Source of the DNA: Siphonodentalium dalli
Taxonomy: Eukaryota; Mollusca; Scaphopoda; Gadilida; Siphonodentaliidae
Assembly (NCBI GenBank): GCA_032622095.1
Contig: CP136066.1
Span: 106,661,319 to 106,725,318 of the forward strand
Reading direction: 5' to 3'
DNA length: 64,000 nt
Of the stretch, positions 24,001 through 36,000 are shown piece by piece (position 1 is the stretch's first letter; each line of letters begins with the position of its first letter). Both the position numbers and the translations under genes were made by a program. Under the pieces are notes generated by a model. That model was not told the origin of the DNA and searched no databases. It was given only the letters and a program-made list of their open reading frames with translations.

Positions 24001-27000
24001 TCCAGCTTTCTGGAGCAAGATATTATATTACAGTGTTGCAATTTGATGAAGATGACTCCTCCTACCAGATTTTCTTATAGGTATTGATTGACAGTATGGC
24101 CAAATTGAATTGAAATGTTCAATCTCTGTTGCATACTACGCATACATGTGCGTCTCTCAAGTAGATTGACGTTCCGAATTCCTAACAATGCACAGGTATG
24201 TCTTCCTTTGATAGCGTGTCAGACATTTAATTATGGCAGTGATGCTAATATGTTGTTGATTCTCTGTCATATGTCTGAGAATTCCAAAGCTTTCTCATAA
24301 GTATTTATATATCGTCAACCGTGAACAGGACGACTTATTTCCCTTAAAGTGTTTATTTTATTGTGTCTTTGATATTTTTCCAACATTTTGAACGGCGTCC
24401 GAACGGAGACCAGGAGTTGGAAAATAACAGGAATTATTCAAATGTGAACGTAAATAAAACAAAATTAAAAGATATTACAAAATAGGCTGACACAATTCAG
24501 TCCTGACATTACGTGACCTCGTTGACTCCCGAGCAATGCGTTAAACTTCAATGCGGTTCGCGTTAAACTTCAATGCGGTCCTAACGTACAATCAATGCGA
24601 AGACCACGTTGCGAAGAAATTACGACCGCGTTGTTAACAGCCGAGGACCGCATTAAAAGGGACACTTATTTTGAGAATATGTTTATATAACGAGAATGGT
24701 TATAGTTTTCTCTTTTATCTGGTCATACTCAGAAAGTGCACATGAGATATTTGTGAGCTGCGTTATGAAAGTATACATTGGAATGGTCTTTTATTCATTT
24801 GGAGGGGTTTTCAGGTATTAAAAGCAGATGGTAGACAGAAAAACAGATAACAAAGAGCAAAATGATATATATTCATTGGTGGGAAATGTTCAGATAGTAA
24901 GTTCAACAAATGACCTTCTTATGTGAACATTTCCTAAGGAAACTACACGTCAATGAATATTTAGTATAGAAAGGGTTAAGTTATGGAAAATTAATAAACC
25001 TCGGTGAAATCAAGCCTTGAAATATCGTGTCTGTCATTTGCAGAATAAGGTCCCCAGAGGGTGAATTTAGTGATGCTACCCCGCATAGCAGGCTAGCATC
25101 ACCAAATTCACCCTCGGGGAACCTCATTCTGCTGAGGTGTAAGCAGAATGAGGTCCCCAGAGGGTGAATTTGGTGATGCTAGCCCACTATGCGGGGTAGC
25201 ATCACTAAATTCACCCTCTGGGGACCTCATTGTGCAAATGACAGACACCCTATTTCAAGGCTTGTGCGCTGCTCTTGTTCAACTTGTTTTATAGCATTAT
25301 TTATGCTTTCTTTACAGGATACATGTATTAATATTGTTGTCGTCAATGAAGATGCCTTGTATAATAATGATTGCAAGGATGAACCTAGACGCAGTGGCAA
25401 GTTTCATGGCAGACAGGACAGCAAACAGGACAGCAAACAGGAAAATAAGCGAGACAGCTGGCACGAAAATAAGCGCGACAGTTGGCACGAAAATAAGCGT
25501 GATAGCTGGAATGAAAATAAACGTGACAGCTGGAACGATGAAAGGCGAACAGGGCCAAAAAATGAAAATAGGCGTGGCAATCGCAATGAGAATCATCAGG
25601 ACCATAGAAAAGATGACTTCCACGACCATCGACGAGATGACTTCCATGATCATCGACGAGATGAACAAAATGATCGACGAGATAAGTCGATTAAAAACAA
25701 TAGTTATTCAGCCATGAACAAATCTCCACAAGATTCAGGACAGAGACCTGGCCATTTTCATCCATACGAGAGGAAACAGGAAGACGTCGATGTGAGTGTA
25801 ATACTATTCAAAAATTCTAAGATGGGAGGGGTTGAGGGGCTATTAAGAAGGCTAATGATACTGCCTGTTGGCACTTTTTCAAATAATCCCATTTATTTTA
25901 CGCTGAACAATAGATTATAGAAGAAATTGCTAACAGATAATAATCATTATCCACCGCTAGCAGTGAAGATATAGAAGATTACACTTTCATCTGTAACATC
26001 ACTGAACTTCTTGAATAACTATCATCAAATTGTTAACCATAGCATTAGTATAATTATCGTATGAGGTATTAGATTTGAATGTGAGTCGGTTATAATGAGT
26101 ATATGCACAGCACGCGTAAAGTAACAAGAAAATCTAGTGTTTTTGAGTGGATACCGAAAAATATCTCATTCGTGACTGGAACAAATGTTTATTTTTTGCT
26201 CGTGGCAAGCCACTTTCGAAATAGAGACATTTGTCTCGGTCACTCATGAGATCATTTTCGGTATACCGTACACTCAAAAACACTAGATATCCTCTATTTA
26301 TTATATTTTCACCAACTTTCTTTGTCAAAATATAAATCTTATCCCACTCCCAGAAACATGTGTTATTACACTTTCAGTATCTTATTCCCTTCTCAGAACT
26401 GCATCATGACATCATTTGTTTGTGTTCAGTATCTTTGAACGTTATGTTTATGAAAAGGTTTGGTAAAGTTGTAACTTCGGGAAAGTTGGCCTTATGGTGT
26501 GTTTCAATGTGGTTTAGTTCGTAACTATAACTGTGTAGACAATTTAATAAACACCACAGTGTTTCTCCTCTCATGATCGCCTCTTGAAAATGATCTCACT
26601 CGAGGAGAAACATGGAGGAAATTTTGAATATGCAGTAATCTGATTATAATTTATACCGCTTCATACTGAGTCTGAATGCTACAATATTTTGGCACTTGTT
26701 CAGACAATTAAATTAGTGACATCATTATTGCAAAATGTATTAGAATTTCACCACACCTTACTTCCAACATATCTGACCATCACAGTTCATCTTCACTGCA
26801 GTATATGGATGGAAAGTTATTGTGGATCAGTATTTATGTGGTACCTTCATTGTGCTTGCGATAATGTGGTGATTATTTAATCTTCCGTATAATAATGGTC
26901 CATTAATGACCTAATGACAATTGTGATTAACCGATTAACAGTGTTCGCGCTGGACTGAAAAAGCTTTTGGCCAAAAGTTTGGCCAAATGAAAATTTTATT

Positions 27001-30000
27001 TGCCAAATTCAAAAAAACTTGGGCCAAATATTTTTTGCCCAAATTAAAACAACTTTAGCAAATTACATCCTCATTTTCTTGGCGGTTCACAATTGAGGAC
27101 TAACATATTTGTTTTAAGCTTTATTTGTTACTCAGAATAAAAATATAATTAAAACAACTTTAAAAAACATAATATTATACGAACATATAGGTATGCGTTA
27201 TGTCACATGTTACAGACAGATCAATTCACGTAAGTCAATATTTGTTTATGCAAAATACGACGAGTTTTAATATCTGACCATATACAAAAAGCCTAATCAA
27301 CAAAAAATTACATAACCGGTACAGATTAAGCGTTTTGACGATTAGTGTTTTCAAATTCAATATTCATTTCGCTCACTGATAACAACTTAAAAGCATATAA
27401 AAAAAAAAACACTGATTAGATATCAAAGAGTTGTGTAATGTCCCCTTTGTATGTACAGCTGTTGCCAATCAACAATCAATGCTCCCATTACAAAAACAAT
27501 TTGGGTTCTCATGGTACGATATTTCTGAAGTACGAAACCCGCTTTCATCACCTAAATCTATTCAGCACTTTGGAATTAGCTTTCCATTTGGGGTAAATTA
27601 GCTTTCCATTTGGGGTAAAAAAAAAGTTTGACCAAATGAAATTTTTATTGGTCAATTTAAAAAAAAAATTGGCCATTGGTCAATTTGGCCACCGACAGTG
27701 CGAACACTGCCGATTAATTCGAACAACACTATCAACGAAGCATGGAAGATGGAAATTGAAAATATTTATACTGCCATAACCTGAAGGTGAATTTGTTCAC
27801 TGATTGACATACATCGTTTACTTACAGGGACCACCTCCTGACCCCTCATATAACTTTCATCGTTTACTTTCAGGGACCACCTCCTGACCCCTCGTATAAC
27901 TTCCTATCTGACAGGAGGAGAGAAGGCCCACCTTCTCAGGAGAACCAAGAGAGATCTAGGAGGCATCCACAAAATTTCGGAGGCACAAACTTTGAAGCAG
28001 TGAAGGACAAAATGAAGCATGACCCAAGGAACAAGGTTCGTATGGCTGCTTCAATATCTTGAAAGTGCTTTAATTTTATTCAGAATTTTTTTTAAACCAA
28101 AGTCATTAAATTTTCCTTGAAATATTTGAAAGTGCTTTAATTTGGTAACTAAAGGTTGACTCGCTGAAGAAACCTTATTGTTTTCTTCTAAAATCAGCAA
28201 GCGGTGTTGTAATATTCAATGAGTACAGGAGGTACACACGATCATGTGGCGCCAACGTGATTAACAGGCTGACAGTTTGTTTTTGTTACCGGCATCTCAC
28301 AATTTGTATGCACTTTCTTGGAAAGCACTGGCGGGCGCCATTTATTGAAATTTATTTCCACTCCAGTTATTCTTTTCTCCTAATATCAATGTGAAAGTGT
28401 TTTTCAACAAAGCAAGGCTGTCACACAAAAGTTATTGCGGTTGGTTAGAATGAACAAACAACAATAGAAAGGCCTTGTGCGTATTATGTTGCACAGAAAC
28501 AATTTTTTTTTCGATAGGAGTTTTATCAATCATAATCATATTTTCTTTCCACTTTTCATGACAATACCTGGCAAGTGTGTATGTCGGTGTCTCCGAGTGC
28601 TGCATTTTCAAATGTTTGGATCAGTGTTTGAAAAATCATATAAAATGATTGTAAATTCATAGTGGTAACCCTGAAAGATTAATCTAGTCAGCTCAGATGA
28701 AGGTATCACCTGTTCTGGTTTCATTTCCACACCTATTATTATAGTGAATAGAGGCATCATCCTTTGTGCACCACAAACAGAAAATTGTAAAAAATCATTT
28801 CAACTGCAGTATACAATTACCGTACTGACCCGCGTTTAGGCCCAGGGGGCCTTTGTTTTATTTGAGCTCAAAAATCCAAGTGGGCTTAAACTCGGATATG
28901 GCCCTTTGCAAAAATGCAAACCAAAAATCCTAAGAAATCGGGACAGTAAAACTAATGAAAGCCGATCTGACGCCGATTATTTGGGAATTTTTTCTATTAA
29001 ATGTGAATATTAAAATATTATAATAACACTTTAAGTCTTGTAGTTTTATTGGACAACATTCCCATGTTAAAATGACACTATTATGTAAGTACATGTAGTC
29101 TTGACTGACAGCCGTCTTGTTACAAAGTGTATGCTTGGAGTCAGGAATGCCCTGGTTATTATGTAAGCGGCAATGTGGGTTATCTATAGTGTGACTATAG
29201 TTTATATCAATGTTCCGATTTAATCCGATTAGGACTGATTAGGAAAACAATAAGCCCGGCGCTTTATTCGTCATCCATTGTCTACATACATGGCGACTAA
29301 TTGCACGTTTAACAAAAGCCAGTGAGTGTAATTATTTAACAGCACTGACAAGGCAGTTGTATTTCTACTAAAACGGCATTCTGAACTCCTCGACCTGTGA
29401 CCTCTGGGGGCAAACGGTGACGGAATCTGACGAGGTTTGCCGAATGCTAAAACGTATAAAAAACGTATACAAAAGCACGTGTTTGAATATTTTGGTTTCG
29501 AGTGAATAAAGTTGACGCAGTTTGGAAGACATTTTTGTTAATTGACAAGTTCCCCCTTCTGCTCCATTATGATACCCACTGTGTGTTTACATAACCAAGA
29601 GGCCAGTTCTTTGTGTTTGGCCACATGTAGGAACACATAGGTCTACGTTGTCACTGAACACGAAAAATATGTTTTTACAGTACCGGTACTGTAGTTGGAA
29701 CAGGTGCGCTTTGATTAAACTTAAAAGTATTGCACGCTGTTAGCAAGTGGGTTCTATTGTATTTTATGTCTGTTAAACGTTTGGTTTCCCCAGGGAAGTA
29801 TAATTGAATAAAGAAATGTGAATTTAAGATTCACTTTATTTTATTTCATTTAATATTATCACTTACCTACGAATTATAACTTTCCATTTTTCGTGGCATT
29901 CTCGCCGTCGCCGATCGTTTGTGAATATACTTCTTGGAATTATTTATTTGGGGAGTATCATTAACAAATACTTACTTACCACTGCTGAAATTGAACAAAA

Positions 30001-33000
30001 TTTGGGGTGGGCTTAAACACGAATATACCCCTGTGCATGGAATTTGGCCAAAATATATGGGTGGGCTTAAACACGGGCATGGGCTTTGAACCGGGTCAGT
30101 ACGGTAATAATATTACTTTGTTGCCTTGTGGCATATATTGCTTTCCACCTACAGCTTCACTGTGGTCTAGATACTTAATTAACCCTTTCAGTGCCAAGTC
30201 CGATTTTTGTATCAACCCATATTTCCTTGATCATTTTTCAAATTTATTATGCCCCCGATCTCCGATGGAGATTTGGGGGTATATAGTGGAGCCCTCCGTC
30301 CGTCCGTACGAACGTTTCAACTCATAACTTTGGTTTCGCTAACTCAATTCAGTTGATCTTTGGTATGCTAATAGACCAGCCGGGGGGACAAGATTTCCCC
30401 ATAACTGCGGTTTCGTCCGCCCATTTTTTCCAGAGTTACGCCCCTTTTTGGACTTAGAAAATTCAGTTTTCTGTGGCATACGAACGTTTCAACTCATAAC
30501 TTTGGTTTCGCTAATTCAATTCAGTTGATCTTTGGTATGCCAATAGACCAGCCGGGGGGACAAGAATTCCCCATAGCCCATTTTTTCCAGAGTTACGCCC
30601 CTTTTTGGACTTAGATAATTCAGGTTTTCTGCTACTTTTTTTGGTTTCCAGATGATAACTTGATTTTGGATTGTTTACTCATGAATAACATAACTTTACA
30701 AAGTGCCATTTAATAAGTATTTGCACAAAATTAAGAAAAATCCTCTCTGATTGTACAGTCGGGGGCGTTACCTCCGCCCAGCGGTGCACTTGTTGTTTAT
30801 AATAATGTGATACATTGATGGAAAGTGCTCTAAGAGCTCTTTCCATCAATGAATCACATTATTATAATCAATAAATTTGAAAAATGATCAAGGAAATATG
30901 GGTTGATACAAAAATCGGACTTGGCACTGAAAGGGTTAAAATTTGCGTGTTGAGACTATGAAATTTGACATCCTCCAAGTCACCCATTTAGGTGACTTTG
31001 GTCTGATTTTCATAAGAAACATTTATTTTCGGCCATCAGGTTCTATATGATCGTTTCAAATTTGATTTTACTAGGATGGGAAATTCAAACCTCAGCCGAG
31101 AAATAAAATGGAAATGGCTGTATCCATGACGGGTAAAGAGAGAAGACAGTATTCAGAGTGGAGGTCAGAAAGGGACCGAGTAGACCAGGAGAGAATTGAT
31201 CGACAAAAGTCTAATTCTGGGGAGTGGCGACGTGCGTGGGATGCCGACAAATTTGAAAGGTATAAATATCTATAAATTTGATATTACATTTATAACATTA
31301 TTCCTAAAATTTATTCTCAAATAAGTGTTCTGTCAAATTGGAATATTTTTGACGATTTCTCTTAGAAGTTGCCAGATGGGATCGAACTGAAATTTATGAT
31401 GTATTTAGAGTTCCATATCTCCAGTTAAAACAACAACATAAACAATCTAATTTAACACCGTTTTCTGCTTTGCATTCTACCTCTCATTTGAGGCCTTTTC
31501 CTTGAAACTTGCGCATCATGCCTAATAACAGATACAATGTCTAAGAAATCCTTTGCTTCATCGAAATGTGGGGTGTGTGATTGATCTGGATTCACATCAC
31601 AATTTAATTTGAAATATATATGGTCTTAATAAGTCTCCATGATCAACAGAAATAAGTTTTGGTATGGCACAGAAGTTCAGGTCTTGTGTTTTGTAAAAAT
31701 ATCGAAGGCATTATCTCAATTAGTTCACAATTTCCAATTATAAACCATGTGGAATTGAAGCCCATGAAACGATTAGTATTCACAAATTCCTATCGCTCCA
31801 CCCACTTGTAATTGACCTGGCTGGCATATGCATGTGAATTCTCTATGTAGAATAACGGTGTGAGATAGATAAGTCGCTGTCAGCACCTGTTATTATTGTC
31901 CCTCCAGAAGGTGGTTTATCATTAACACAATAAACAAATCACTGACAATATTGCAGATACTACTCAATTGGCAATTCAATCTATTAGATGATGGCATTAG
32001 AAACCAACAGGTATGGCAAACACTACTTAGAAATCACAACCATAAAATTGATAAAAAGTAAGAAAAATGCCCCTCAAGATGGTTCCTAACCAACACTTAT
32101 ATAATATAACATCATGACCTTGCTCAAATGCAGTGGTACAAGCCAAGATAAAGTGCTCAGGGGCTTGGTGTTAATTGAATTGGGCTTGATTAATATAAAG
32201 TTGGGCAAAATAATTTATAATTAGTTTTTTTTCTGCAAAAATCAAGGATTGAAAATAAATTATGTTTTTTATCTTAACTTTTTAGTTTCGATGAACCATC
32301 AAATTCTGCCAGAACCGAGCCAGCCAAAAGACCTGGTAAGTTTATCAAGATAGTTCTATATTATACCCCCTTTAAAAAAAAAAGGGGGGTATACTGTTTT
32401 GCATCTGTCCGTCCGTGCGTCGAGCCGTCCGTGCGTCCGTACGTCCGTCCGATGTCTGTTCATGTCATAACTTGAACAGTAGTGCTCGGATCTCAATGAA
32501 ATTAGGTATGGATGTTCACTATTATGAGGACATTAAATAGAGGGTTCCATCGTTTTGTTTGGATTTTCCATTCTAGAGTTATTCATCTTTGTTTATCTGG
32601 AAATAGTGGCTTTTTGGTCCGTCTGGTGTCTGTTCATGTCGTAACTTCAACAGTTGTGCTGGGATTACAACCAAATTTGGTGTGGATGTTCACAACTATG
32701 AGGACATTACATAGAGTGTTCCATCGTTTTGTTCGGATTTTCCATTCTAGAGTTATTCATCTTTGTTTATCTTGAAATGTTGGATATTTGGTCCGTCTGG
32801 TGTCTGTTCATGTCATAACTTGAACAGTAGTGCTCGGATCTCAATGAAATATAGTATGGATGTTCACTACTATGAGGGCATTCAATAGAGGGTTCCATCG
32901 TTTTGTACGGATTTTCCATTCTAGAGTTATTCATCTTTGTTTATCTGGAAATGTTGGCTATTTGGTCTGTCTGGTGTCTGTTCATGTCGTAATTTCAACA

Positions 33001-36000
33001 GCTGTGCTGGGATCTCAATGAAATTTGGTATGGATGTTCACTACTATGAGGACATTAAAAAGAGGGTTCCATCGTTTTGTTTGGATTTTCCATTCTAGAG
33101 TTATACATCTTTGTTCATCTGGAAATGTTGGCTTTTTGGTTCGTCTGGTGTCTGTTCATGTCGTAACTTCAACAGTTGTACTGGGATCTCAATGGGATAT
33201 GTTATGGATGTTCACTACTATGAGGACATTAAAAAGAGTGATCCATCGTTTTGTTCCGCTTTTCCATTCTAGAGTTATTCATCTTTGTTCATCTGGAAAT
33301 GTTGGCTTTTTGGTCCGTCTGGTGTCTGTTCATGTCGTAACTTCAACAGTTGTGCTGGGATCTCAATGGAATTTGGTATGGATGTTCACTGCTATGAGGA
33401 CATTCAATAGGGGGTTCCACTGTTCTGTTCCGCTTTTCCATTCTAGAGTTATTCATCTTTGTTTATCTGGAAATGTTGGCTGTTTGGTCTATCCGATGTC
33501 TGTTCAGCTTATAACTTGAACAGTAATGCTCGGATCTCAATGAAATTTTGTATGGATGTTCACCACTATGAGGACATTTAATGGCACTTTCAAATGTTTG
33601 TTTTGGTTTTTTGTTCTATAGTTATTCATCTTTGTTTATATGAAAATGCTGTTTTCTGGGTCCATATGTCTGAGTATAGCCATCATAAGTTATAGATGTG
33701 CCCACACTAGGCGGTATGCCACGAGGGGGTATGCACCGTTGAAATGCTAGTGACTTAATTAATGCTAATGACTCAATTGTAATGAAGTTTGTGGTATAAT
33801 GCTAGTGACTCGTTTACCATGAAATTCATGTTGAAATGCTAGTGATTTAATTAATGCTAGTGACACATTTATCATGAAATTTATGATGAAATTCTAGTGA
33901 TTTAATTAATGCTAGTGACTCATTTATCATGAAATTCATGTTGAAATGCTAGTGATTTAATTAATGCTAGTGACTCATTTACCATGAAATTCATGTTGAA
34001 ATGCTGATGACTCAATTAATTCCAATGATTCAATTACAATTAAGTTTGTGGGATAATGCTAGTGACTCATTTATGATGAAATTCATGTTGAAATGTTGGT
34101 GACTTAATAACAATGAAGATTGTGGTCGGACGCTAATGACGCGTTTATGATGAAGCTCATGTTTTAACGATGGTGACTCATTTATCATGAAATCATGTTG
34201 AAATGTTGGTGACTCAATTAATGCTAATGGCTCAATTACAATGAGGTTTGTGGTATAATGCTAGTGTCTCAATTATGATGAAGTTCATGTTGTAATGATA
34301 GCAAATCGTATACCATGAAATTCATGTTGAAATGCAGGTGAATCAATTAATGCCAATGACTCAATTCAATGAAGTTTGTGGTATAATGCTAGTGGCTCGC
34401 TTATAATGAAGTTCCATGTTGAAATACTAGTGACTCGTTTATGTCTATTGAAGCTGGTCGGATCGGCAGCGGTCGGTTTGCTCACAGTGACATAGATGAG
34501 CGAGCTAGTTCTGCTAGCACTGGTGCTAAAGGTATTATGGGCATGGTGTGGTATATGGCAGTTCCTCCCCAACCAAGGTTCATGCAGACTGCGTCGCATG
34601 CATTGTGTGCAGTGCGTCATTAGTGATTTCTGCATCTTGACGCTGAACTAGAACAAACGTAATGTCATTGACGCACTTATATGGGGCGTTATGAACATTG
34701 CGGGTGTCACATTGAAAGCGTCAAGTGCAAGAATATTAAAGAATGAAACATAATTGGATGTGGCGTATTTCTGTCGTTTTCGATTATGGACAGTCTGAAA
34801 TGGATTTAACCTGTCAAAGAAAGATGTTCCAAGTAAACATTTGTGTCATTTCACATTCGCTCAATAATACAAACAAAACACAAGGCCTCAAGTATGACAT
34901 AATTCAACGACATTCAGCTTCATCTTTTGATGCAGACAATGCAAATATTTCAAAATATGCAATGCACGCGATACCGTCTGTATGGGCTTTAGTGCATGAT
35001 CACAGTGCAAGTGATTCTAATAAGTTTCTGTGTTGTTGCTAGATGCTGTTGAATTAGTTATAATGTTAGTGGTGCAAAGTGCTCTTGTTAAGAAGAAGTT
35101 CGTTACTTTCCTCAAATTTAATATTTCATTTTTGCGGTCTTTGGCTTGTCTGAAGAATTTGCTGAATTCCATTGTCGGTATAATACGTTCACAAATATAT
35201 ATTATAATATATCACATTAATGACTGTGTTGGTTGTTACAAAATGATCATAAAAGCCATCTTGATTGGAGTCTGTTTGCAACAACCAATGCAGTCATTAT
35301 TAAAATATTTAAACATATATATATGTTTTCTACAAACAATTGAATTGTTCAGTTGAGCCGAATACCGCAAAAATGGCAATTTCAGGAAAAGTAATGTTAC
35401 TTTTCCTTAACGGCAACACTTTGTCGCACCCATCAAAATAGCTGAATCATCAGAACCAACCAACATCATAGCAAATTATGAGGACCACTTGACAATGCGT
35501 GATAATACCTGCTTACATTAATTAACAAGATCACATATCAGGTTGCATTATATATGTTAACACCTCAAACAAAGTTAGTACCCGCTAATTCATTGGCCTA
35601 TTTCTCCCATGAAATGGATCCGATTGCTGTCAAATTTTACAGATTTATCTTTATGATCAGTTTGATTAAAAGTGTCAACGTTAATCATTTTATTGGAGTT
35701 ATGCGTGAATGAGTACCAAAATTTTATAAACTTTGAGATTTCAAAATTTGATCATTTACATTGTTGCTGCAATTGGGTGGCCTTGTCGCTCCTAAACTTG
35801 TAGTCATGGAATTTACATGGGTCTTGCAAGGTTAGTTTTCTTGGCAAATAGGAGGGGTATATCATGCACTTATCATGCAAATCTGATTTGTCAACATTTG
35901 TAGGGTATGTACAATGTGCTCAAAAGGAGTCGCTCATTTTCACAATTGAATCCTTTTTTCGCCAATCTTGTATAAAAATATTTGATCTTATTTTTTTGGT

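Larger units (their letters stand above)
21420..24682. mobile_element. 3.3 kb terminal-inverted-repeat element, family F, non-autonomous
   Basis: The left end ACATATTCTCAAAATAAGTG and the right end CACTTATTTTGAGAATATGT are exact inverted repeats, extending to GTCCCT/AGGGAC. Inside each end are short GC-rich units (AACGCGGTCG, ACCGTCAACGC at left; CAATGCGGTC, CGCGTTG at right) that contrast with the AT-rich middle. No transposase frame was recognised. A clear target-site duplication was not found. Confidence 0.75.

Noticed and set aside
25189..25317. Upstream extension of the exon at 25318
   Set aside because: The frame is open by chance through the right arm of a foldback element. A good acceptor at 25317 marks the exon start.
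32512..33519. Open frames of 87 and 164 codons with repeating MFT.MRTL..GFHRFV text
   Set aside because: They exist because the tandem period, 174 bp, is divisible by three. No start context, no domain, and the same text is in every unit.
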